The notes below the pieces were generated by a model, which saw only the letters and a list, made by a program, of their open reading frames with translations, did not search any database and was not told the origin of the DNA. A stretch of DNA of 36,814 bases from Pedosphaera sp. (GTDB lineage Bacteria; Verrucomicrobiota; Verrucomicrobiia; Limisphaerales; Pedosphaeraceae): assembly GCA_028293325.1 (NCBI GenBank), contig JAQGPA010000173.1, positions 1 to 36,814 of the forward strand, given 5' to 3'. Positions 1-9,000 of this stretch are shown piece by piece. Position 1 is the stretch's first letter; the number at the start of each line of letters is the position of its first letter. The position numbers and the translations under genes were made by a program.

Positions 1-12
1 GTGCAATTAGGC

Positions 13-54
13 CGGAGTAGTGAACGATTATGCTTGATTTACGCGGAGTAGTGA
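13..54 (+). repeat. 11-bp direct repeat, two copies
   Basis: CGGAGTAGTGA occurs at 13-23 and again at 44-54, 31 bp apart start to start. Two copies this short could be chance or the edge of a longer array cut by the window start. No function can be assigned from the sequence. Confidence 0.35.
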
Positions 55-375
55 TTTATAAGTAATTGAAGTGAAGCGGGTTAAGGCGCGAGTCCTACCT
101 TTGGAGCCATTCTTCAAGTTGTTGAAGTCCAACAACGAATTCTCCACCGGTAGCCCGTTTAGTGGCAAGTGCCAGTAGAAGTGCCAGTAAAACGCATGTG
201 TGGGTCACTAGTGACCCACAATACGTGCTGAGTCGGACACTCTCTGCCCACTCGCCGCTAACGCAATGGACCGGGCGTCTTTTATCCTGATGAAAGATGC
301 AATGAAAAACCTGTACCGACTCTTTCGCCACAACAAGATCTTCTACGTTGAGAACACGCAGATAAACCAAAAACA

Positions 376-708
376 TTGGACGAGTTCCTGGCGCTGTTTG
401 ATCCGTCCCTCCACGACATCATCCGGAATAATCTGAAACCGGACGGGGTCGAGGAGGGGCGTCTGTTATGAGACAACATCCAACTCGATTCGTTGCACTT
501 TGGCGCACGGTCGGCCTTCATCTATGGACCGACCTGCACCTACAAAGACCTCGAGACATGCCTCGGCAGGCGCATAGGCGAGACGCCGAGCCGGTTCCAA
601 TATCCGACGCTTTACCCTATCAAGCCCAAGCCGCTGCCTCCCGCGCGCCCACGGGCCGTTACGATTCGCGGTGTCTTCCCACATCAATGCGCACTCCTGC
701 TCAGTTGA
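376..708 (+). pseudogene. possible decayed coding remnant, unrecognised
   Basis: One forward frame reads as plausible protein across this span (LDEFLALFDPSLHDIIRNNL at the left, FGARSAFIYGPTCTYKDLE further right). It is interrupted by an in-frame TGA at 469-471. In the adjacent frame just upstream (from 290), MKNLYRLFRHNKIFYVEN is faintly reminiscent of the N-terminus of some tyrosine recombinases, but it is too short to call. The simplest reading is a broken gene with at least one stop and one frameshift. I do not recognise the family, and chance coding potential in GC-rich DNA cannot be excluded. Confidence 0.2.
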
Positions 709-931
709 CCCAAAAACCAATTTGCTGAACTTGACGCCTCCAGCTCATTTGCGTCACTATTTCGTGGCAAAAAATCCATTCAAATGCCATACATAGTCTG
801 ATGCCTGTACATATTCGATTATTCGCAAGGATGCAATTATCGTTGTGCGCTGGTTGTACTGGTTGTTTTCAGACTTTTTCCGCTGGATTCCTCATGCTTT
901 TTTCGACTTGGTGAGCTGATTTTCCTTTTTC

Positions 932-3900
932 ATGCTTAAGTATCCTCACATCTGGCTCGATCGGCGGGCAAAGTGCCTTATTAACTTGGTGGGACTGCTT
1001 TGCACGATGAGTTTTGCGGCTGGGGCCGCCCTGGAAGTCGATCCCAAAATGGGCCAAGTGGTGATGGAAAAGAATGTGGATGGGCGTTTGGAGGTGTTTC
1101 GGGTCAACAGTGTTGGCGAGTTGCAGCATCGCTGGCAAAAAGAGCCCAGCGGGGAGTGGTCGCCGTGGTGGGGCTTGGGTGGATCTTTTCTTCCGGGCTT
1201 GGCAGTCGCCAAGCGGGCTGATGGCCAATTGCAAGTCTTCGCGGTTGATAAAACCAGTTATACGCTCTCCTGCATTCGCCAGAGTGTGCCCAATGGGCCG
1301 GGATGGACCAGCTGGATCAACTTGCGGGGAAGAGTCAACGCCCCTGTAGCCGTCGGGCAGAATCTAGATGGACAGTTGGAGGTTTTTGGGGTGGACCCGG
1401 ACAGTGGCGAAGCACGTCATATCTGGCAAACGAATCTAGACGATGACTGGTCGGCCTGGACAACTCTGGGTGGTGCTGTGGAGGTGGGGCTGGCGGTGGG
1501 ACGAAACAGGGATGGACGCCTGGAACTCTTTGGAGTTGACCTGAAAAGCGAGCACTTGGTTCATTGCTCGCAGGGGTCGGCCAACGGGGTGGGTAATTGG
1601 GGAGAGTGGAGCAGCCTGGGCGGAACGATTTTTCCGAGTCCCGTCGTGGGACAAAATCCGGACGGGCGTTTGGAGGTTTTTGCTGTCAATACGCGTAGCA
1701 ATGCGGTTGATCATATCTACCAGTTGAATTCCACAAACGGAGTCCAGTGGTCGCTTTGGTCCAGTCTCGGCGGAAGGGTCAAGCAGGGCATAGCTGTAGG
1801 AAAAAACGCCGATGGTCACTTGGAAGTGATCGCGATTGAGCGTGAGGGAACGACTGACTTTAGTCATTGCTGGCAGATGCAGGCGGGATCCTCGTCGGAT
1901 TGGGCGGCCTTCTGCGGGATGGTCGGGTCGGTTGAGCCATATCCCGCGGTTGGTAGAAACCAGGACGGCAGTCTTATTATCGTTGGTCGTGATGTGAACC
2001 GTCCCTCCCAGTTTGATTATAAACGGCAGATTAGTGCCAACATCGACTGGTTGGATTGCTTTAGCATGGACCACCTTACTTTCCCTTATACTGCCCGCTC
2101 CTGGCAAACGGACGATGGACTCCCGCATACGGCTGTGCAAGCCATCGCTCAGACACTCGACGGCTATCTCTGGGTGGGCACTCGCAATGGCTTGGCTCGT
2201 TTTGATGGCGTGCATTTCATCTCCTTTGATGTCAAGAGTACCCCTCAGCTGCAAAATCCATCCATTACCACTTTGTGTCCCGATCACAGGGGTGCCCTAT
2301 GGATTGGAACTGAAGGCGGCGGAGTGGCTTGCTTCAAGGACGGCATTTTTACTCACTACGGACAAAGCAATGGCTTGGCCGGGGATAACTTACATGTCAT
2401 TTATGAAAGCAGGGACGGCTGCATTTGGTTTGGGACAACGACGGGCATGAGCCGATACAAGGATCATAAATTCACCACTTTTACCAAAGCTGATGGTTTG
2501 TTATCCGATGTTGTGCGATCCTTCTTCGATGATGGGCGAGGCAACTTATGGATTGGAACGGCGGCTGGTTTAAATCGCATCACCGATGGGACGATGTCTG
2601 CTTTCTCCAAGACCAACGGGTTGCCGGACAATTCCATCCGAGGCATTACTCGGGATAAGGGCGGCCGGCTTTGGGTGGGGTCTGATAGTGGCATGATCTG
2701 GCATAACGACGCCGGACAGTTTTATGCCTACGATTCACGGTATGGTCTTTCTGACAGTATCGTAAATGCCATTTGTGAAGATCGGGAGGATAACCTGTGG
2801 GTCGGCACGTATAGCGGACTTTATCGTTTCCGCGAGGGACGGTTTTTCAACGAGCATAACAATGAAGGTGCCTCTTATGATAAGGTAAACGCCCTGTTCG
2901 AAGATCACGATGGCAATTTGTGGGTGGGCTCGCGAGAGGGACTCATACGATTGACTCCAAAGCGATTTGGTTCCTACGATACCCGGCAGGGTCTGACTTA
3001 CAATAATACAACCTCGGTTATGGAGGATCGTAACGGCGGCTTGTGGATCGGCACTTTGGGCGGCGGTTTAAACCACTTAAGAGATGAAGGCATCACGGCT
3101 TTAACGGTCAATGATGGCTTGTCAAAAAACCAGGTGCTAGCTACGTGCGAGGCGCGCGATGGCACTATTTGGATCGGCACGGATGCGGAAGGGGAACTGA
3201 ATGCCCTGAAGAACGGAATTATCACTCACTACACGGCCAGCAACGGCTTGGTTAATGGGGTTGTCAGGGCCATTCACGAAGACCGAACGGGGCGGCTGTG
3301 GGTGGGAACCAGCCGGGGCTTAAGCTGCTTCAAGGATGACAAATTTACTAATTACACTCGCAATGAGAAGCTGCCCAACGAGGATATTACGGCAATTTGC
3401 GAAGACCTTAATGGGCGGCTATGGTTTGGCACTGGCGGAGGACTGAGCCTGTGGGATAATGGTCACTTTACTACCTATACCACCCGGGATGGCCTTTCAG
3501 ATAACGCGATTTTGTCTCTTTACGAGGATAAGGCGCAAACCTTGTGGATTGGAACTGCCCGAGGAGGGATTGATCGACGCAGGGGAGGCCATTTTAAAAC
3601 CTATACTATGCAGCAGGGACTTTTCAGTGATGAAATTCTGGAGATTCTCGAGGATGACGATGGCTGGTTGTGGATGAGCTGTTCTCAAGGCATTTTTCGC
3701 GTGCGCAAGAGCGATTTTGACGCGTTTGATGAGGGACGGATCGACGTGATTTCCAGTATTGCCTATGGTACGGCCGATGGCATGGAAAGCACCTTGTGCA
3801 ATGGGCTTGCCCAGCCCGCCGGCTGCAAGACGCACGATGGCAAACTTTGGTTTCCCACCACCAAAGGTCTGGTGATTGTGGATCCTAGCCATATCAAAAT

Positions 3901-4999
3901 AAATGAGATTCCCCCTCCGGTTTTCATTGAAAAAGTCCTGGCCGATAAACAGCCGATGTTGCAAGGATTCCGCACCCCTATGGATTCCCAGAAAAGCTTG
4001 ATCGTGTCGCCGGGCCGCGGCGAAGTGGAATTTTATTTTACCGCTCTCGCGTTTCAAAAACCGGAGAAAAATCGGTTTAAATATATGCTGGAAGGAGTGG
4101 ATGAGCAGTGGGTGGAGGGGGATTCTCGCCGTGTGGCTCATTATCTGAACCTGCATCCGGGGCATTACCGGTTCCGAGTCATCGCGTGCAACAGCGATGC
4201 GGTTTGGAATACTTCCGGGGCCTCACTGGCCATTGAATTGCTGCCGCACTTTTGGCAAACTTTTTGGTTTCGTGGATTTGTGGCGTTGGCGCTGGTCGCG
4301 GGCGTTGGCGGGACCGCCCGCGCGATTACAAAAAGACGAATGCAGCACCGCTATGAGTTGGCGGAACGCGAACGGGCCATTGAACAGGAACGGGCGCGTA
4401 TCGCCAAAGATATCCATGATGATTTGGGTTCAAGCCTTACCCATATCATGATGCTGGGCAATCGGGTGAAAAAGAGTTTGAACGGCAACACCGAAGCCGG
4501 GGAGCACGCTCATAAAATTGTGACTTCCGCCCGCGCCACAGTTCAATCGCTGGATGAAATTGTTTGGGCGGTTAATCCGGAAAACGACACCCTGGACTCG
4601 CTGATCGGCTATATTGGTCAATATGCCGATCATTTTTTTGAAGGCACAAACGTGAGATGCCGCCGCGAATTGCCAATGGCCTCTTTTCCGAGTGTTCTAC
4701 CCACGGAGATACGGCACAATCTATTTCTGGTCATTAAAGAAGCGCTCAATAACGTGCTCAAGCACGCCGGGGCATCGGAGGTGCGCCTGGGAATCACGGT
4801 TTTTGATTCAGGGTTATCCGTAGTCATTGAAGACAACGGTTGCGGCTTTGACGTTTCCACCATGATGGCCGGGCGGGATGGAAATGGTCTCAAGAACATG
4901 CGCAAACGCGTTGAGGATCTTGGCGGAACGTTGTCCATGGTCAGCGAGCCCGGTAAAGGAACAAAACTGGTGTTAAAGACCCGACTTCAAACAAAATAA
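932..4999 (+). CDS. sensor histidine kinase: lectin-like propeller + two Reg_prop propellers + Y_Y_Y + HisKA_3/HATPase_c
   Basis: A 1355-residue membrane sensor kinase. Residues 1-33 resemble a signal peptide or anchor (CLINLVGLLCTMSFAAGAA). Residues 35-375 hold seven repeats of about 49 residues with DGRLEVF-type cores at about 50, 97, 146, 194, 244, 294 and 345, and WSxWxxLGG turns. This is the pattern of PLL/tectonin-like lectin propellers. Residues 385-985 hold fourteen Reg_prop repeats (LWVGT/LWIGT from 413 to 972), enough for two seven-bladed propellers. A Y_Y_Y domain (about 1028-1105) leads to one membrane helix (about 1108-1130). The kinase follows: phospho-acceptor H1162 in DIHDDLG, N-box 1262-1279, DNGCGFD at 1301 and GNGLKNM at 1317. 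Known families indicate ligand sensing outside and phosphotransfer to a NarL-type regulator inside, most likely the product of 5118-5768. The lectin-like propeller in front of the usual architecture is unusual. The start is tentative because no Shine-Dalgarno sequence precedes it. Confidence 0.93.
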   Translation: MLKYPHIWLDRRAKCLINLVGLLCTMSFAAGAALEVDPKMGQVVMEKNVDGRLEVFRVNSVGELQHRWQKEPSGEWSPWWGLGGSFLPGLAVAKRADGQLQVFAVDKTSYTLSCIRQSVPNGPGWTSWINLRGRVNAPVAVGQNLDGQLEVFGVDPDSGEARHIWQTNLDDDWSAWTTLGGAVEVGLAVGRNRDGRLELFGVDLKSEHLVHCSQGSANGVGNWGEWSSLGGTIFPSPVVGQNPDGRLEVFAVNTRSNAVDHIYQLNSTNGVQWSLWSSLGGRVKQGIAVGKNADGHLEVIAIEREGTTDFSHCWQMQAGSSSDWAAFCGMVGSVEPYPAVGRNQDGSLIIVGRDVNRPSQFDYKRQISANIDWLDCFSMDHLTFPYTARSWQTDDGLPHTAVQAIAQTLDGYLWVGTRNGLARFDGVHFISFDVKSTPQLQNPSITTLCPDHRGALWIGTEGGGVACFKDGIFTHYGQSNGLAGDNLHVIYESRDGCIWFGTTTGMSRYKDHKFTTFTKADGLLSDVVRSFFDDGRGNLWIGTAAGLNRITDGTMSAFSKTNGLPDNSIRGITRDKGGRLWVGSDSGMIWHNDAGQFYAYDSRYGLSDSIVNAICEDREDNLWVGTYSGLYRFREGRFFNEHNNEGASYDKVNALFEDHDGNLWVGSREGLIRLTPKRFGSYDTRQGLTYNNTTSVMEDRNGGLWIGTLGGGLNHLRDEGITALTVNDGLSKNQVLATCEARDGTIWIGTDAEGELNALKNGIITHYTASNGLVNGVVRAIHEDRTGRLWVGTSRGLSCFKDDKFTNYTRNEKLPNEDITAICEDLNGRLWFGTGGGLSLWDNGHFTTYTTRDGLSDNAILSLYEDKAQTLWIGTARGGIDRRRGGHFKTYTMQQGLFSDEILEILEDDDGWLWMSCSQGIFRVRKSDFDAFDEGRIDVISSIAYGTADGMESTLCNGLAQPAGCKTHDGKLWFPTTKGLVIVDPSHIKINEIPPPVFIEKVLADKQPMLQGFRTPMDSQKSLIVSPGRGEVEFYFTALAFQKPEKNRFKYMLEGVDEQWVEGDSRRVAHYLNLHPGHYRFRVIACNSDAVWNTSGASLAIELLPHFWQTFWFRGFVALALVAGVGGTARAITKRRMQHRYELAERERAIEQERARIAKDIHDDLGSSLTHIMMLGNRVKKSLNGNTEAGEHAHKIVTSARATVQSLDEIVWAVNPENDTLDSLIGYIGQYADHFFEGTNVRCRRELPMASFPSVLPTEIRHNLFLVIKEALNNVLKHAGASEVRLGITVFDSGLSVVIEDNGCGFDVSTMMAGRDGNGLKNMRKRVEDLGGTLSMVSEPGKGTKLVLKTRLQTK

Positions 5000-5067
5000 T
5001 GAGATCAGGAAAAGCGCGAACAACCCGTTCAAATCGATGGCCCTCAGAGAGGGGCTTGGAAGCTGCC

Positions 5068-5083
5068 CCATACGTTTGTATGG
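5068..5083. promoter_or_regulatory. palindromic box, copy 1 (loop inverted), upstream of response regulator 1
   Basis: CCATAC-GTTT-GTATGG is a perfect 6-bp inverted repeat around 4 bp. The central 4 bp are the reverse complement of the AAAC found in the other four copies, so this copy reads like them from the opposite strand. It lies 34 bp before the likely ATG at 5118, in the 118-bp gap between the kinase and regulator genes. A TATAAT sequence at 5109-5114 could be a -10 element, but it is very close to the start codon. Inferred role: operator, possibly for autoregulation of the response regulator. An RNA hairpin is the alternative. Confidence 0.5.
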
Positions 5084-5117
5084 TTGCTCTCCAGGCCCAA
5101 CCCTTCATTATAATTAT

Positions 5118-5768
5118 ATGCTAAGTGCGCCTGCGAAAAAAAAGTCGATTCGAGTTGCGGTTGTAGAGGATAATGACGGGATTCGAGCCAACCTGGAGCA
5201 CTTAGTGGGAACGAGTGATGCCTATTGCTTCCTAGGGAGTTATCGCGATGCCGAAACAGCGTTGGTTGAGATCCCGTCTTGCAGGCCCGACGTCGTCTTG
5301 ATGGATATCAATCTGCCAGGGCTCGATGGAGTGGAATGCGTGCGCCAGTTGAAGCTGAAATTGCCCCAAGTGCAGTTCATGATGCTGACCGTCTACGAGG
5401 ATAATAACCGTCTTCTCAAATCGCTCATGGCTGGCGCCAGTGGCTATCTCTTAAAGCGTACTTCTCCAGAGCAATTGCTTGCTGCCATCCAGGAGGTATA
5501 CAGTGGCGGTGCGCCCATGACCCCAGAGATGGCGCGACGCGTGGTGCAGCACTTTCATCAGCCTGCCCGATCGTCCGCACAGATGCCCAAGCTCACTCCG
5601 CGTGAAGAAGAGGTCTTGGAACAATTGGCAAAGGGGGCTCTTTATAAAGAGATCGAGGCAAACTTGGGCATTAGCACAGGCACCCTGCGCAGCTATATAG
5701 CCAATGTTTATGAAAAACTGCACGTTCATTCACGAACCCAAGCAGTGGTAAAGTACCTCAATCGATAA
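5118..5768 (+). CDS. NarL/LuxR-family response regulator
   Basis: A DNA-binding response regulator of 216 residues from the ATG at 5118. An upstream in-frame ATG at 5037 would add 27 residues unlike any receiver domain and would place the palindromic box inside the coding region, so I prefer 5118. The receiver domain (about 10-130) shows the acidic pair E17-D18, phospho-acceptor D63 in LMDINLPG, and the MLTVYED and GYLLK stretches around the switch residues. The C-terminal LuxR-type helix-turn-helix (about 146-210) starts LTPREEEVLEQLAKG and ends with a SRTQAVVKYL-like helix. The kinase at 932-4999 is the obvious partner. The 118-bp gap with its own palindrome suggests an independent or additional promoter. 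It is clearly paralogous to the regulator at 28672-29304; both share SGGAPM and V(V)xHFH stretches. Confidence 0.94.
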   Translation: MLSAPAKKKSIRVAVVEDNDGIRANLEHLVGTSDAYCFLGSYRDAETALVEIPSCRPDVVLMDINLPGLDGVECVRQLKLKLPQVQFMMLTVYEDNNRLLKSLMAGASGYLLKRTSPEQLLAAIQEVYSGGAPMTPEMARRVVQHFHQPARSSAQMPKLTPREEEVLEQLAKGALYKEIEANLGISTGTLRSYIANVYEKLHVHSRTQAVVKYLNR

Positions 5769-5922
5769 AATACCCTTTTCAGTTTTGCGGCAATCGAGGG
5801 AGCTGATTGCGCGAAATGGTCAATATAACAAATCGAAAAGCATGCGTGCGCTGCCGGCAATCCGCTTCCCGTTTCTTGCGCTCAGGGTTTTTATATCGTT
5901 GGCACCGTCTGACGATAATTGC

Positions 5923-5963
5923 CCATACAAACGTACGGTTCACAGAGCGGGGTGTTTATGGGA
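5923..5963 (+). promoter_or_regulatory. palindromic box, copy 2, with downstream TTATGGGA
   Basis: CCATAC-AAAC-GTACGG at 5923-5938 is an inverted repeat with one A/C mismatch. It is followed by TTC, and after exactly 17 bp from the right arm by TTATGGGA (5956-5963). It lies about 90 bp before the start at 6030. If TATGGG acted as a weak -10 element, the palindrome centre would fall near -38, where class II activators commonly bind. That promoter reading is inference. The rest of the 261-bp gap (5769-6029) shows nothing else recognisable. Confidence 0.5.
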
Positions 5964-6029
5964 TTCTGACCCAATCACACGGCTAACACTAACCATTTGT
6001 AAAAATGGAATTTAACTCAGGAAACGATT

Positions 6030-9000
6030 ATGATAATAAAACCTCTACTTTTTGGCGTGAAAAAATTGCTGTTGCTGGCTGTTCTCATTTTTGTCTGTTG
6101 TTGTGCTAACGCAGCCTATGTCATTAAGTCTGGTGATATAGTCAATTATGACGTTCCAGGCAGTTCAATCTCAGGCGTTGGGGGGACTGCTGGGAATGGA
6201 ACCTTTAACAATTTTACTGGTCAGGGTGGCTTGGCCGATCCGGGCCACAATTATTGGAACCCGGTTGTTCGAAACGGCACCACATCCTTTGGCATTCTTT
6301 CCGATAGCACCAATGTTAGTCCCATCACACTGACCTTTAATGCCGGAGGCGCTTACGCAGGGCATGCGCAAGGCGCGATGGGCACGCCCAGTGGTTTGGA
6401 AATTTTCTACTGCTATGCAGGTAACTCCTCTATTTTTACCAACACCCTTAACAACGTTCCGGCTGGCACTTATAACTTATATCTTTACGGAAAGAATGGA
6501 TCGTTTAGTGACCGTGGCACGACTTTTACGGTTTGGTCGGATTTGTCCGCCTCCAGCAGTTTGAGCACCGTAAATACCTCTACCACTGCATTCACTCAGG
6601 GCAATGACTATGTGGTCATTTCAAATGTGACGGTTGGAGCTGCAGGACAAATCTTTTTCTCATACAAAGGCAATTCTGCTGTGATTTACAGTGGTTCGGC
6701 GAACAACGAAGGCGAATTCAACGGACTTCAACTCCAGACGGTGACAGTCACTGCTGTCCCGAAAGCTCCCGTGTTCCTGACTCAGCCCCAAAGCCAGATT
6801 GTTCGGCAGGGGCTCAATGCGACGTTCAGCACCTCTGTCGACTCGGGCGGCTTAATCAATATGTATCAGTGGTTCTATAACAGCACCGCGGTTACAAATG
6901 CCACTGGTGCAACCCTGGTGCTTTCAAACGTTGTTACAACCCTGGCTGGCAATTATCTTGTGGTTGTCACAAATTCGATGGGAAGCGTGACTAGCTCTGT
7001 GGCGACTTTAACGATCGATAGCACCACCACAACCAGCCTCTTTACCGGCGGTGACACGGGAGAAGGATTGGATTTGGCTGGAAACATCGTGCTGGCTGAG
7101 TATTTTGGCGTGAATCAAGGTCCCTTGGCCATTCAAAATGGCAACTTTGCTTTTAGCTCACTTGGACGCAACCCTGATGGTCTGAATTCACCTAATTTCG
7201 GCTCCAGTTCAAACGACCAACATCTAAGCTCGCTATGCACGTATGTTGAAGAAGGAGACTACTCATTTGGAGACCCCAATCTCTCCTTTACCATACCTGG
7301 AACAACTTCGGGCAAATCCTATAAGCTTCAGCTTATTTTCCATGACTACAAAGGCGGTTCCGGCCGTAATTTAGGTATTACTATTGGCTCAGAACTCATT
7401 GAGCCTGCGCTCAATCCTTCGTTAAAAGGAGCTGTTGACACAAATAACTTGGGAGTTGTGGTCAGCTATTTCTTCACCGCGACCAGCACCCCATTGCAGG
7501 TTCAGATCGCCGGCACTCTGGCAAATAGCGCTTATATCAATGCCTTCGCCCTTGAGGAGCTTCCGGCTGCCCCCACTCTGGCACCCTATTTCGTTTCTTT
7601 TCCTCAAGACCAGACAAATGTTCCAATGTTCACTTCGACTAGCTTTAGCGCCATCTTAAGCGGAGACCCAAAGTCCCTGCATTATCAGTGGTCCTTCGCG
7701 GGAACACCGATTAATGGCGCCACCAACAACACCTTGACCATTACTGCGCAAACCACAAATGTTGGAGCTTATACCCTGACGGCGAGCAATGGCGTGGGTT
7801 CCATTAGCGCTTCGGCTAATCTCACGGTCAATACAAATATGGCATCTGTTACTGGTCCGGCCGAAGGACAGGGGCTCGACCTTCAAGGCAATATCTTTTT
7901 AGCGGAGTGCTATGGCCCCGAAACTGCCGATCTCCTGATTAATGGAGTGACTTTTGTCCACTCCACCCGTCCTGGCGGGAATTCCTTTGGTCAAAACACC
8001 CCCAATTTTGGAACCAATACTGAGCAAGTGAATCTGGCCACATTATCAGCCGACAGCGTGTGGGGAAGTCTCTTGGACTTTACCATTCCGACCAGCGCAG
8101 GAATTCAATACAAGCTTCAGTTGGTGTTTCACGATAATGGTTTCCTCACTGCCGGGAATCGTTTGTTTTCTGTCACAGTGGGTGGCACTGTTCTGGCCAC
8201 AAACCTGGATTTGGCTGCGCTGGGAGCCAATGTGACGAACCCCAAAGATATTGCGCTGATCGACTATTTTACCGGTGATGGAAATCCTTTGGAAATCAAA
8301 ATGACTGCTTCCAAAGACAATCCGACATTGTGCGCACTGACATTGGAAAATTTATCCAGCGCGGAGCCGCCTCCAGTCCAGACTACCCCGTTACGTTCTT
8401 GGGCTGCCAGCGTTGGGGATACCATCACGTTGGGAGCAATGTTCACGGGACAAGATTTGTCCTTTCAATGGCAGAAACTTGTAAACGGAAATTACGTCAA
8501 TCTTACAAATGGAGCAACTCTTTCAGGCGCGACAACCAATCGTTTGATCCTTTCAAACCTGGCTCTGACGAATGCCGGAACCTATCGATTGTTGGTTTCG
8601 AACTTTGCCGGGAGCTTGCATCCTTCATTAAATCTTCTTGTTTATCCTAATTTGAAGACGATGGTGGGACAGTGGGTTTCAGGAGGGCAGAGTTTGGCCG
8701 ACACCTCTGGATTTACTCCTTCCGGGACGCATGACGGTACCGCAGTTGGAGCTGGCGCCCTGGCTTGGTCGACGAATTTGCCGCCCAATTTCACTACTGG
8801 TTACTCCTTGGATCTTACCGCGAGCAACCTGTTGGTTTCTATTAACAATTCTTCCACCAGTGATGCGGGTTATCTTCCCACCTTCGACGTCGCGGTGGCA
8901 AACAATCTGAGTATTAGCTTCTGGGCCCAAGGATGGGTGCCCGGTTGGAGCCCTGCGTATATTTCAAAGAACGGAGAAACGGGAGGTTATCAGGTGCGGG

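Larger units (their letters stand above)
1..931. other. 931-bp stretch without an intact gene
   Basis: I see no intact gene, RNA gene or complete mobile element here. Roughly 500-670 is GC-rich and coding-like, whereas 720-931 is more AT-rich. A half-copy of the palindromic box found elsewhere in the window (CCATAC) occurs at 787-792, but without its right arm. The last 200 bp presumably carry the promoter of the sensor kinase starting at 932. I could not pick out a convincing -35/-10 pair, and no Shine-Dalgarno sequence precedes that start. Confidence 0.5.

Noticed and set aside
1436..2287. 283-codon reverse-strand open frame inside the first sensor kinase
   Set aside because: It lies wholly within the forward kinase's repeated propeller sequence, which is strongly supported by periodic motifs; the reverse translation shows no domain.
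3497..4165. 222-codon reverse-strand open frame inside the first sensor kinase
   Set aside because: It overlaps Reg_prop and Y_Y_Y coding sequence and has no recognisable domain or start signal.
5923..5963. Reverse-strand ECF (GAACC) or sigma-32-like (TCCCATAA) promoter reading of the box
   Set aside because: On the reverse strand the putative -10 would precede the -35, and promoters would point away from the conserved downstream genes.
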